In this document: piece by piece, positions 13,432 to 20,455 of the stretch | How positions within the stretch are numbered: position 1 is the stretch's first letter | How the letters are laid out: each line of letters starts with the position of its first letter | DNA from: Bacillota bacterium | GTDB taxonomy: Bacteria; Bacillota; Clostridia; Peptostreptococcales; Anaerovoracaceae | Reading direction: 5' to 3' | Assembly (NCBI GenBank): GCA_016282655.1 | Contig: JAEELK010000152.1 | Coordinates: 1 to 22,936, forward strand | Length of the DNA: 22,936 nt | The notes under the pieces: model-generated | Told to the model about the DNA's origin: nothing | Database searches by the model: none | What the model saw: the letters and a program-made list of their open reading frames with translations, nothing else | Program-made: the position numbers and the translations under genes

Positions 13432-15356
13432 TCCTCTTTGCGATACATGTTCTTGGCCGCGCGTTTGACCACGCGGGAGACCCCGGAATCCTTCTGCGGG
13501 TCATAGACCGCCATGCCGGCGGAGAAGGAAACGCGTCCGTTGCCGTAGTCTGAGATCTGCTCCGCGGCGCGGATCTCCTCCCGCAGTTTTTTCAGCAGCG
13601 CCTGGCGCGCATCCAGATCGACGTCTTTCAGGATCACCGCGAACTCGTCTCCGCCGATGCGGAAGACCGGACTGTGCCGGAAGACCCGGCCCAGGATCTT
13701 TCCGCAGCTGCGCAGGCACTGGTCGCCCGCGGCCTGCCCCCAGCGCTCGTTCACCTTCTGCAGCCCGTTGATGTCGCAATAGACCACCGCGAACTCCAGC
13801 GCTTTTTCCATGCCCATGCGCTCTGTGAGCGCCTCGACCTCATCCGTATAGGCGGCGATGTTCTTCACGCCGGTCAGGGCGTCCAGATTGGCCCTGCGCT
13901 CGGTCTCGCGCAGCTTCTTCTGCGCGTTCTCGAGCTGCGCGCTGCGCTCCGCTTCGCGGCGGATCTGCGCGTCCACGTCGGTGAGGGTCATGATGGCATG
14001 GCGCGCGTCCTGATCCCGGTTCGCGTTCAGGAAGCGGATCTCCAGATAGTGTTCGTCGCTGCCGCGGCGCTCCCGGTAACACGCGCTCATCTCCCCGTCC
14101 GAGCGCAGCTGCTCCCGGATCAGCGCGGGATCCGCAAAGGCGCGCATGAACTCGCGGTCCTCCGCGACCACGTGCTGCTCCACGTAGGCCTTTGCGCGCA
14201 CGGAGTACGGCTCGTCTCCGCCGGTCCGGAACTTCCTGTCCTCATTGCCCTCATAGCAGGTCACTCTGTCGCTCTCCAGGTCGATGTAGTCCACCGCCAC
14301 GTAGGCTTCCGCAAGCCGCTGCGCCAGTTCGTGGATCTGCTGCTCCTCCCGCGTCTCCATCTCCGTTCCGCGCATGTCGAAGAGCAGGCAGTCTTCCCGA
14401 TCCGGCGCCTTGGAGGCGCGGATCCGGTACGGCACTTCCGAGCCGTTTTGGAGCACGGGGACAAAGATGAGGTATGCGCTGTGGTTCTTCAGATAATCCA
14501 GGATCTTCCGCCGGTCGATGTCCAGCCTGAAATTCTGATAGCGCCGCTCGCTGATGATCCGCTGAAAGAAGCCGTCGAGCCGGTACGGCGCGTCCAGTTC
14601 CCGCTCGATCTCCGCGTAGAGTTCTTCAAAGCAGGGGCTCCCGTGATGCGAGACCACTTCGTCGCTGTCCGTCTTCACGTACCAGGTCATAAACGGTCCT
14701 TCCGGCAGCGCGTGGAAAGAAACGCTCCGCTCTCCGGGCAGTGATCCTTCCGGCTCCGCCTGCGCTTTGCCCTGCCCGGGGAAGGTCCCCTGCAGATGAT
14801 CGCTCAGCAGATAGAGATACTCGTCCTCATCCGGAAAGGAAAAGCCGCTGTCCTGAAAGCTGACGGTGATGCCGCCGATGATCTTGAGGAAGGCGCAGTA
14901 GCGTTCGAAGGGTTCTCCCGCTTTGATCCTGCCCGCGTCCATCTCCTTGCGGATGGCCGCTTCCAGCCCGGAGCCGTCATAACAGGTCCGGAAAAAAGCG
15001 CGGCTGCTGTCCGGAACGTCCTCGCCCCGGAAAAAGCGGTACTCAAAAAGGAATCCGAGCGGATTGTTCTCCGCGCTCTCCTTGGAACTGGCGATGATCT
15101 TGCGCAGCGCCTGCCACAGGTCCATGCTGCTGAGGTCCAGCGGCGACCACTGCTCCATCTGCCTGCGGACGATCAGCAGGAAGAGGTTCTCCTTCGAGAT
15201 GAAGCGCTGGGAGAAGAGTCCTTTGGAAACGCCGGCCTTCTCGGCCATATGTTCGATGCGGGCGCCGGAAAAGCCTTTGAGCGCGAATTCCGCCAGCGCG
15301 GCATCCAGCATCCGCGCGTTGCTCGCTTCTCTTTTCTGTTCTTTGATCTGTGGCAT
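13428..15356 (-). CDS. TetR-type DNA-binding domain fused to PAS-like and GGDEF (diguanylate cyclase) domains
   Basis: The 642-aa protein combines a repressor with a signalling enzyme. Residues about 12-58 are a TetR N-terminal domain with the helix-turn-helix at about 31-52 (IEHMAEKAGVSKGLFSQRF). Residues about 60-195 look like a TetR ligand/dimer domain. Residues about 220-470 hold one or two PAS-like sensor regions of the type common in gut Clostridia (AEAYVAVDYIDLESD; VVAEDREFMRAF). A short coiled coil (about 472-492) leads into GGDEF: LDALTGVKN, CDINGLQKVNERWGQAAGD, and an intact GGDEF at 568-572. The RxxD inhibitory site is missing (FRHS instead). This predicts c-di-GMP synthesis coupled to DNA binding; no membrane segment is seen. 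Promoter and palindrome upstream suggest autoregulation. The start codon has only a weak site (AGAGAG). Confidence 0.87.
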   Translation of the reverse strand: MPQIKEQKREASNARMLDAALAEFALKGFSGARIEHMAEKAGVSKGLFSQRFISKENLFLLIVRRQMEQWSPLDLSSMDLWQALRKIIASSKESAENNPLGFLFEYRFFRGEDVPDSSRAFFRTCYDGSGLEAAIRKEMDAGRIKAGEPFERYCAFLKIIGGITVSFQDSGFSFPDEDEYLYLLSDHLQGTFPGQGKAQAEPEGSLPGERSVSFHALPEGPFMTWYVKTDSDEVVSHHGSPCFEELYAEIERELDAPYRLDGFFQRIISERRYQNFRLDIDRRKILDYLKNHSAYLIFVPVLQNGSEVPYRIRASKAPDREDCLLFDMRGTEMETREEQQIHELAQRLAEAYVAVDYIDLESDRVTCYEGNEDRKFRTGGDEPYSVRAKAYVEQHVVAEDREFMRAFADPALIREQLRSDGEMSACYRERRGSDEHYLEIRFLNANRDQDARHAIMTLTDVDAQIRREAERSAQLENAQKKLRETERRANLDALTGVKNIAAYTDEVEALTERMGMEKALEFAVVYCDINGLQKVNERWGQAAGDQCLRSCGKILGRVFRHSPVFRIGGDEFAVILKDVDLDARQALLKKLREEIRAAEQISDYGNGRVSFSAGMAVYDPQKDSGVSRVVKRAAKNMYRKED

Positions 15357-15380
15357 AGCTGCTCTCTTTCTATTCGTAGT

Positions 15381-15399
15381 TTTTGTTTACTAAACAAAA
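15381..15399. promoter_or_regulatory. Perfect 19-bp palindrome, probable TetR-type operator
   Basis: TTTTGTTTA, one central base, TAAACAAAA form a perfect inverted repeat just downstream of the -10 of the TetR-GGDEF gene and 25 bases before its ATG. Length, symmetry around a single base and placement over the expected start of transcription are typical of TetR-family operators, which suggests self-repression. Confidence 0.75.
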
Positions 15400-15401
15400 C
15401 A

Positions 15402-15430
15402 ATTGTAATTATAATTGCTTATAAAGTCAA
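15402..15430 (-). promoter_or_regulatory. Sigma-A promoter for the TetR-GGDEF gene
   Basis: On the minus strand the -35 TTGACT (15425-15430) and -10 TACAAT (15402-15407) have a 17-base spacer, five of six matches in each hexamer. Transcription would start inside or beside the 19-bp palindrome. Confidence 0.75.
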
Positions 15431-15439
15431 AACTTTTTT

Positions 15440-15475
15440 AAGAAAAGAGAAAAGAGCCGTCAGAACGACGGCTCT
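15440..15475 (-). terminator. Terminator of the yedE-tusA-DUF3343 operon
   Basis: A 9-bp perfect stem AGAGCCGTC/GACGGCTCT (15467-15475/15453-15461 on the minus strand) with a 5-base loop is followed by TTTCTCTTTTCTT. It lies 30 bases after the DUF3343 stop and just upstream of the next promoter, so it separates the two units. Confidence 0.85.
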
Positions 15476-15504
15476 CTCTTTTGCAGGAGCAGCGCTCCTG
15501 CGCT

Positions 15505-15741
15505 TTATTCCTCATTCCGGTATACGCACGCTTCCCCGGCTTCCATGAGATAGATCGCATCCACCTCTTTGTCGATCAGCGGAACGTGATCCTCCGCCGA
15601 GAAGCGCACGCAGGTGCCGCAGGAAGAGCTGAACCTGCGTGGCACCGGCATCAGTTTGCTCTCCACTCCCATGCGTTCCAGTTTCCTTGCAAACTGTGTG
15701 GCTCCGAAATGATGGAAAAAAGTCGCGATGTAGTCAGGCAT
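15505..15741 (-). CDS. DUF3343 small thiol protein, putative Se/S carrier
   Basis: The 78-aa protein starts MPDYIATFFHHFGATQFARK and carries the DUF3343 motif PRRFSSSCGTCVRF with Cys41 and Cys44. Members occur next to YedF/TusA-like proteins and YedE transporters and are thought to carry sulfur or selenium on the Cys pair; direct proof for the family is thin. It follows the TusA-like gene with a single base between stop and ATG and has a poor ribosome binding site of its own, so it is probably made by coupled translation. A good terminator follows. Confidence 0.85.
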   Translation of the reverse strand: MPDYIATFFHHFGATQFARKLERMGVESKLMPVPRRFSSSCGTCVRFSAEDHVPLIDKEVDAIYLMEAGEACVYRNEE

Positions 15742-15742
15742 C

Positions 15743-15952
15743 TTAGGCTTCGACCAGGATGGCCCATTCCTCTCCCCGCTCTTCTACGCGGAAGGTCTTT
15801 TTCTGGTGATCCAGGAGACGGGAAACGTTGCCGAGCGCGGTGGGATTGTCGATCAGGACTTCGAGCTCAGCGTCCGTCTTCAGGGCGTTTTGTGTCATCA
15901 GGACCGGTTCCGGGCAGGAACGGCCTCTGGTATCGATGGTTCTTTTTGCCAT
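15743..15952 (-). CDS. TusA/SirA/YedF-type sulfur carrier protein
   Basis: The 69-aa protein is a single TusA-like domain. The signature RSCPEPV near the N-terminus holds the persulfide-bearing Cys13, followed by the usual beta-alpha pattern (ELEVLIDNPTALGNVSRLL). The CPEPV form and the neighbours match the YedF branch rather than classical tRNA-modifying TusA. It would carry activated sulfur or selenium as Cys-S-S(e)H in the cytoplasm between YedE and an acceptor. AAAGGAG precedes the ATG by 7 bases; the yedE stop lies 13 bases upstream. The C-terminal DsrE-like domain of full YedF is absent. Confidence 0.9.
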   Translation of the reverse strand: MAKRTIDTRGRSCPEPVLMTQNALKTDAELEVLIDNPTALGNVSRLLDHQKKTFRVEERGEEWAILVEA

Positions 15953-15965
15953 GATCTTCTCCTTT

Positions 15966-17021
15966 CTAAGCCTGATCTGCTTTCTGCAGGTTGGTGAACG
16001 CGACGACCAGCATGACGATCAGCGCGATGATGACGGCGATGCGGCCGTTCATGGTCGTGCCGGCGGCAGAGGAGGCCAGTCCGAAGTTGTGCGCAAAGGC
16101 GGCGCCGAGGAAGAGTCCGAGCACGGTGACCGCGGAATCGGAATTGCCTTCGCCGGAGAGGATCAGCTGACGCAGCGGGCAGCCGCCCAGCAGGACACAG
16201 CCGAAGCCGACGGAGAGCATGCTCAGGAAGTTCCAGAGGCCGTCCACGTGCGCGATCGGCTGCTCCGCGAAGCCGGCGTGGAAGAAGCCGAAGCAGAGGT
16301 TCAGGATCAGCGCGGCGACCAGGATGCCCAGGAAGCCGAGCAGGAGCGTGACGTCTTTGAACATGACCAGGTCGCGCAGACCGCCCACCATGCAGAGCCT
16401 GGTGCGCTGCGCGATGGCGCCGACGACGAGGCCGGCGATCAGGGCGACGATGATCGGAGCGTGCTTGGAGCCGGGGCCCTCCGCGGAGAAGGCCAGCAGC
16501 GCCGGGAAAGCGACGAGCAGGATCAGCAGCAGGACGTTGATGATGGTGATGCCCGCGCCTTCGAGCTTCGTCTGCGCGTAGGTGCGCTTCAGGCTGTAGC
16601 CTTTCTTCAGGAAGAACACGCCGACCAGGATGCCGCAGAAGAATCCGATCAGGCCGATGATGGCGTTGAAGTCACCGCCCGCGATGCGCAGCACCATGCG
16701 GAGCGGGCAGCCCAGGAAGACCAGGGCGCCGATCATGACGAAGAAGCCCAGGACGAAGCGGATCAGCGGGGAAGAACCCCCTTTGGGCCGAAAGTCCTTT
16801 TTGAACAGCGAGATGAGAAATGCGCCGCAGACCAGTCCGATGATCTCCGGACGAATGTACTGTACCACGCCCGCGCTGTGCAGCTTGACGCCGCCGGCGA
16901 TGTCGCGGATAAAGCAGGCGATGCAGAAGCCCATGTTGGCCGGGTTGCCGAGCTTGACCAGCAAAACGGCGATGACGCCGATGATCAGGCCTCCGATGAT
17001 GAGGTTGCGTTTTTCACTCAA
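15966..17021 (-). CDS. yedE: YedE-type sulfur/selenium transporter
   Basis: The 351-aa polytopic membrane protein belongs to the YeeE/YedE (Sulf_transp) family, with about ten hydrophobic helices. Conserved Cys motifs are GFCIAC (Cys33, Cys36), FLGCPLR (Cys105), RLCMVGG (Cys210) and GGCPLR (Cys281). YeeE moves thiosulfate through such Cys sites; YedE is thought to move a selenium or sulfur compound and often sits with yedF and DUF3343, as here. The start is a TTG (MSEKRNLIIGG) with AAGGAGG 9 bases before it. Longer upstream readings pass through the intergenic terminator region and have no family likeness. No selA, selB or selD is in the window, so the substrate stays open. Confidence 0.88.
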   Translation of the reverse strand: MSEKRNLIIGGLIIGVIAVLLVKLGNPANMGFCIACFIRDIAGGVKLHSAGVVQYIRPEIIGLVCGAFLISLFKKDFRPKGGSSPLIRFVLGFFVMIGALVFLGCPLRMVLRIAGGDFNAIIGLIGFFCGILVGVFFLKKGYSLKRTYAQTKLEGAGITIINVLLLILLVAFPALLAFSAEGPGSKHAPIIVALIAGLVVGAIAQRTRLCMVGGLRDLVMFKDVTLLLGFLGILVAALILNLCFGFFHAGFAEQPIAHVDGLWNFLSMLSVGFGCVLLGGCPLRQLILSGEGNSDSAVTVLGLFLGAAFAHNFGLASSAAGTTMNGRIAVIIALIVMLVVAFTNLQKADQA

Positions 17022-17247
17022 GTCCAGATCCCTCCTTATTGTCTCTGAAAAACGAGGTGAAGATGTTACCCCATCATTATCCTTGCTCCCGGCGGAAAAG
17101 GAAAATCGTTCTTCTTTATGAAAGCATTGAAAAATGCGAAAAGATCGACTTTTTATATCGATCTTTTTTCCGCATGGAACCATATGTTCTCTGAATGATG
17201 CGCCGAAGGGCCCCGACGCCTTGCCGGGCCGCTCCGGAAGCTGCGGC
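17022..17247. other. Intergenic region between yedE and the thioesterase gene
   Basis: These 226 bases hold the yedE ribosome binding site, a bidirectional terminator hairpin at 17138-17169 and AT-rich stretches. A -10-like GATAAT on the minus strand (about 17073-17082) has no convincing -35, so the yedE promoter stays uncertain. No ORF is supported. Confidence 0.5.
17138..17169 (-). terminator. Terminator after the thioesterase gene, likely bidirectional
   Basis: A 10-bp stem AAAAGATCGA/TCGATCTTTT (17139-17148/17158-17167) with a 9-base loop lies downstream of the thioesterase stop. On the minus strand it ends in TTTTCGCATTTTTC, on the plus strand in six T. It insulates the thioesterase gene from yedE. 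Confidence 0.7.
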
Positions 17248-17664
17248 TCAGCCTTCCCGTCTGCGAACGTAGCCCGTGGTGGTGACCTGCGCCAGAAGCC
17301 GCTCCGCCTCGTCCAGGATGCGGATGCTGTAGACGCAGACCCGGCTGCTGCGGCGCAGCGGCTCCGCATACGCAAACATCTTTGCGCCTTCCGCGGGCTG
17401 CAGAAAGCGGATGTCTGAATCCAGGGAGACCGTCAGATCGCCCTCCCCCAGCACAGCTTCCTGATTGGTCGCCACGGCGAAGGCGAAATCCGCCAGCGTG
17501 AAATACACGCCGCCCATGACGCCGCCCGCGGCGTTGCGGTGGCGTTCGTCCAGATCCACGGCGCAGCAGGCGGTGCCGGGCGCCGCGCTGACGATATACA
17601 TGGCGCTTTCCGTGGCGTAGCGGTCCTTTTGAAACGCTTCCCGAAGCGCGTTCAGTCGATCCAT
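17248..17664 (-). CDS. PaaI-type hotdog-fold thioesterase
   Basis: The 138-aa protein shows the hotdog thioesterase signature NAAGGVMGGVYFTLADFAFA (residues 44-63), with the catalytic-type Asp59. Where many PaaI proteins have HGG, this one has MGG. Later strands (VSLDSDIRFLQPAEG; VYSIRILDEAERLLAQVTTTGYV) complete the fold. Such enzymes hydrolyse acyl- or aryl-CoA thioesters in the cytoplasm, usually as tetramers; the substrate is unknown. The ATG at 17664 was chosen over one at 17715 because GGAGG lies 8 bases before it. It has its own extended -10 promoter and runs divergently from lexA. Confidence 0.88.
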   Translation of the reverse strand: MDRLNALREAFQKDRYATESAMYIVSAAPGTACCAVDLDERHRNAAGGVMGGVYFTLADFAFAVATNQEAVLGEGDLTVSLDSDIRFLQPAEGAKMFAYAEPLRRSSRVCVYSIRILDEAERLLAQVTTTGYVRRREG

Positions 17665-17741
17665 AGTCCATTCCTCCATCCGGCGGGGTGCCGATCCGTA
17701 CGGAGCCCGCGGCACGATCTGCCGCGTCCCCGCCTGAAAGC

Positions 17742-17750
17742 ATTATAGCA
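17742..17750 (-). promoter_or_regulatory. Extended -10 promoter of the thioesterase gene
   Basis: On the minus strand TGCTATAAT gives a consensus -10 (17742-17747) with the TGn extension. The -35 region is weak (TTTCGG at 18 bases), which extended -10 promoters tolerate. Confidence 0.6.
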
Positions 17751-17789
17751 GAACAGGAGCGCTCTCCGAAAATTTTTTCGCAAAAATCA

Positions 17790-17801
17790 GAACAAATGTT
17801 T
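17790..17801. promoter_or_regulatory. LexA (SOS) box upstream of lexA
   Basis: GAACAAATGTTT matches the Gram-positive LexA box GAAC-N4-GTTC at seven of eight fixed positions. It overlaps the -35 of the lexA promoter, the classic position for autorepression. Confidence 0.78.
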
Positions 17802-17827
17802 ACATCGCCTTCGGAATGGATTAGAAT
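17799..17827 (+). promoter_or_regulatory. Sigma-A promoter for lexA
   Basis: The -35 TTTACA (17799-17804) and -10 TAGAAT (17822-17827) are separated by 17 bases, each five of six to consensus, 33 bases before the lexA ATG. The SOS box shares bases 17799-17801 with the -35. Confidence 0.8.
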
Positions 17828-17860
17828 AAGAACGATCCAAGCAGGAAAGGAGCCCTTCGA

Positions 17861-18535
17861 ATGGAAGCTCTCAAAGAACGCGAAAAGCAATTGCTTTCTT
17901 ATATGAAGTCGGAGATCAAGGCCAAGGGATATCCCCCCACCGTCCGCGAGATGTGCACGGCGCTCGGCATCCGCTCCACCTCCACCGCCCACGCGCTGCT
18001 CGCGGCGCTGGAGAAGAAGGGCTACGTCCGCAAAGACCCGGCCCGTCCGCGCGCCATCGAGATCCTGGACTACGAGGAAGCGAACGAGCTGCACGCGCGC
18101 AACACGCACTACCAGCAGCCGGATGCGCCGGAAAACGTCTCCTCCGTCCCGGACGTGGAGAACATCCCCGTGGTCGGCCGCATCGCCGCCGGCAGCCCCA
18201 TCCTGGCCGAGCAGAACATCGAGGACAGCTTCCCCGTTCCCGCCCGCTATCTGAAGGGCGGCGATCATTTCCTGCTCACCGTCCACGGCGAGAGCATGGT
18301 GGAGGCCGGCATCATGGACGGGGACTACATCCTGGTCCGCCAGCAGAACAGCGCCAAAAACGGAGACATCGTGGTCGCCATGCTGGACGGCTTCGAGAGC
18401 GAGGCCACCGTCAAGACCTACTACAAGGAGAACGGCCACATCCGTCTGCAGCCGGAGAACGCCTCCATGAGCCCCATCCTCGTCAAGGACGTGCAGATCC
18501 TGGGTCTGGTCAAGGGCGTCTTCCGCTACTTCTAA
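17861..18535 (+). CDS. lexA: LexA repressor of the SOS response
   Basis: This 224-aa protein has the complete LexA layout. The winged helix-turn-helix spans residues 1-68 (YPPTVREMCTALGIRSTSTA), followed by a linker and the S24 autoprotease domain. The self-cleavage site is Ala110-Gly111 (GRIAAGSP), with nucleophile Ser145 (HGESM) and base Lys185 (ATVKTYY). It represses DNA-damage genes until RecA filaments trigger cleavage. AAAGGAG sits 8 bases before the ATG. The SOS box over its own -35 shows autorepression. No other SOS gene lies nearby; the divergent thioesterase shares only the intergenic space. A terminator follows about 60 bases after the stop. Confidence 0.96.
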   Translation: MEALKEREKQLLSYMKSEIKAKGYPPTVREMCTALGIRSTSTAHALLAALEKKGYVRKDPARPRAIEILDYEEANELHARNTHYQQPDAPENVSSVPDVENIPVVGRIAAGSPILAEQNIEDSFPVPARYLKGGDHFLLTVHGESMVEAGIMDGDYILVRQQNSAKNGDIVVAMLDGFESEATVKTYYKENGHIRLQPENASMSPILVKDVQILGLVKGVFRYF

Positions 18536-18597
18536 GCGCAGGCTCAAAGCCCGGCCTTCGCCCCGGGCAGGCGCCGTGCAGGACACGAAGCAAAATC

Positions 18598-18628
18598 AAA
18601 GACCGCAGCATCCGCTGCGGTCTTTTTT
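18598..18628 (+). terminator. lexA terminator, likely bidirectional
   Basis: A 12-bp stem with core GACCGCAGC/GCTGCGGTC (18601-18609/18614-18622), loop ATCC, is followed by six T. The A-rich 5' side gives a shorter T run on the other strand, where it may also end the amidase transcript. Confidence 0.88.
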
Positions 18629-18677
18629 CGTCTGCCTGTATTGCGCTCTTTCCGCGGCCGGGAACGGCGCGCCGACA

Positions 18678-20213
18678 CTACTCCACCGCGTCGTTCAGGG
18701 CCTTCAGGATGCCGCGGGCCGCGCCGAGCGCGTACTGCTCCACGAACTCGTCCGTCAGCATGTAGGCCAGATCCTCCGCGTTGGAGAGGAAGGCCCCTTC
18801 GATGATGATGGCCGGCATCTGGGTCTTGTTCAGCACCGCCAGCGCCGGGCTGCTCTTGATGCCGCGGTCTTCCAGACCCAGGGTCTTCAGAAGCTCGCGG
18901 CGCACGCTGCCCGCGACCGTCTTGCTGTCCACGGCGTAGTTCTCTTCGCCTTCTTTGCTGTAGTAGTGCACCTCGGTGCCGTGCGGGGTCTCGTAGGTGG
19001 CGGAGTTGTTGTGCACGCTCACGAAGAGATCCGCCTGCCGCTCGTTCGCCATGGCCGGGCGGTCGTAGAGCGTCACGTAAACGTCTTTGTCCCGCGTCAT
19101 GACGGTATTCGCGCCGGCCGCTCTCAGCAGTTCATTGAGCCGCAGCGCCACCGCCAGATTCACGTCTTTTTCGTTCAGAACGATCTTGCCGTCCTGCTTG
19201 CCCTGGGAGCCGACGTCGAAGCCGCCGTGTCCGGGATCGATGTAGATGAGCTTGCCCTGCATCCGCCAGTCCAGCTCCGGCAGGCCGAGCGCTTCCAGAT
19301 CCGTGGAGCTTCCTTCTGTTTCGTCCTCGTCTTTCGGATCCGTTTCGTCCGCGGGGTCCTGAAGGTCCGAGTTCTCCGTGTCTTCGTCGGGATCGCCTGT
19401 GCCCTCCGTTTTTTCAGCGTCCTTGGAGGCTTCAAAATCGATGAAGAGGCTCATATGATCCTCCGAAAGGCTGACGCGGCCGGCCTGTTTTTCGTCCAGG
19501 TCCATCACGATGCGCACGGTCCCCTCTTCAAACTGCGAGTAGCGCACGGCATGGAAGATCTCGTTGTCCGTCTCCAGCGTACCGTAGCCGTCCGGCCAGA
19601 CCGCGTTGAAGATGTCGATGCCGAAGCGGTCCGGATCCTGATAGGCCGTGGCCTTGTACTGCCCGAAGATGCCGTCGCCGACCACCACGATCCGGTAGCC
19701 GGTCTCGGTCTCGACGTAGGAGATGCCGTGCACGCGCGTCATCCGCTCGATCTGCGGCGAGTCCACGAGCACCGTGCGGGTCTCGTGGTCCCAGTCCACG
19801 CTGCACTGCAGCTCCTCCGCCACGAAGCGCACGGGGATGAGCGTGCGGCTGTCCACGATGCGGGCGGGCACGTCGAGCATGCGCCGGCTGCCGTTGACGA
19901 AGGCGGAGGTGCTGTCGATGAAGAGCTGCACTTTATAGTTGCCCATGGCGACCGTGACCATGCGGGCTTCGTTGTCCCAGGCAACGGTGGCGCCCATGGC
20001 CTCGAAGAGCGCCCGGGCCGGAATGAGCGTGCGCCCCTCCTCGATGATCGGCGGCACGTCCGTCTCCACCGGCGTGCCGTCCAGCTGCAGATGGACCGGC
20101 ATCTGGCCCGCGTAGACCGCGGCGCCGGTCGCGGTTTCGTCGCCGAAGACCACGCAGGTCGTCAGCAGAAGGAACAAAACGAACAGGATCAGTGCTCTTT
20201 TTATATCTTGCAT
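18678..20213 (-). CDS. Secreted N-acetylmuramoyl-L-alanine amidase with copper-amine-oxidase-like and AMIN domains
   Basis: The 511-aa exported protein cuts the amide bond between MurNAc and the stem peptide of peptidoglycan. A signal sequence covers residues 1 to about 24. Residues about 45-150 form a copper-amine-oxidase N-terminal-like domain with two repeats (RTLIPARALFEAMGATVAWD; RTLIPVRFVAEELQCSVDWD). An AMIN-type beta domain follows (about 155-260), then a highly acidic linker (about 262-305). Amidase_3 occupies about 320-508 with zinc ligands His329 (DPGHGG), Glu348 (NEKD) and His401 (SVHNNS) and catalytic Glu472 (IEGAFLSN). Cys20 in LTTC is a poor lipobox. The ATG at 20213 has AAGGGGAAG before it; starts at 20234 or 20345 precede the signal peptide with no good site. 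A TGn-extended -10 (20265-20273) may drive it. Confidence 0.93.
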   Translation of the reverse strand: MQDIKRALILFVLFLLLTTCVVFGDETATGAAVYAGQMPVHLQLDGTPVETDVPPIIEEGRTLIPARALFEAMGATVAWDNEARMVTVAMGNYKVQLFIDSTSAFVNGSRRMLDVPARIVDSRTLIPVRFVAEELQCSVDWDHETRTVLVDSPQIERMTRVHGISYVETETGYRIVVVGDGIFGQYKATAYQDPDRFGIDIFNAVWPDGYGTLETDNEIFHAVRYSQFEEGTVRIVMDLDEKQAGRVSLSEDHMSLFIDFEASKDAEKTEGTGDPDEDTENSDLQDPADETDPKDEDETEGSSTDLEALGLPELDWRMQGKLIYIDPGHGGFDVGSQGKQDGKIVLNEKDVNLAVALRLNELLRAAGANTVMTRDKDVYVTLYDRPAMANERQADLFVSVHNNSATYETPHGTEVHYYSKEGEENYAVDSKTVAGSVRRELLKTLGLEDRGIKSSPALAVLNKTQMPAIIIEGAFLSNAEDLAYMLTDEFVEQYALGAARGILKALNDAVE

Positions 20214-20264
20214 CAGGCTTCCCCTTTTGTGCATCCGAGGATATGAGAACAGATAGACATCGTA

Positions 20265-20273
20265 AGTATAACA
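20265..20273 (-). promoter_or_regulatory. Possible extended -10 promoter of the amidase gene
   Basis: On the minus strand TGTTATACT gives a TGn plus -10 TATACT (five of six), about 50 bases before the amidase ATG. No good -35 is seen at the expected distance. Confidence 0.45.
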
Positions 20274-20333
20274 TCCTTTCCCGCGCAATAGAGCGGATCG
20301 CCGCCGATTGTAATATGAATGTAAATTTTTCTG

Positions 20334-20362
20334 TTGCTTTTTCAAAAGGCTTCCGTTATAAT
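20334..20362 (+). promoter_or_regulatory. Promoter of the tRNA-Val/tRNA-Arg unit
   Basis: A consensus -10 TATAAT (20357-20362) lies 17 bases after TTGCTT (20334-20339) and 16 bases before the mature 5' end of tRNA-Val. Confidence 0.75.
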
Positions 20363-20378
20363 AGCATTCGTCAGCCGT

Positions 20379-20455
20379 GGGCGGTTAGCTCAGCTGGTTA
20401 GAGCGCTTGCTCGACAAGCAAGAGGCCGTTGGTTCGAGTCCAATACTGCCCACCA
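20379..20455 (+). tRNA. tRNA-Val (GAC)
   Basis: The 77-nt cloverleaf is complete with encoded CCA. The acceptor stem is GGGCGGT/ACTGCCC with one G-T pair, the D stem GCTC/GAGC, the anticodon stem CTTGC/GCAAG, and the T arm GTTGG-TTCGAGT-CCAAT. The anticodon GAC is at 20413-20415 and the discriminator is A, as for valine. Position 33 is C (20412) where nearly all tRNAs have U. A perfect 10-bp hairpin (20466-20490) follows before tRNA-Arg and may be a processing signal or a weak terminator. Confidence 0.93.

Noticed and set aside
15828..17048. 406-aa plus-strand open frame antisense to yedE
   Set aside because: Its Asp/Gln/Glu-rich translation is the reverse image of hydrophobic helices in YedE; no start signal or domain.
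20214..20240. Lipoprotein signal on the amidase
   Set aside because: Cys20 follows LTT, which lacks the small residue normally needed before the lipobox Cys; an ordinary signal peptide fits better.
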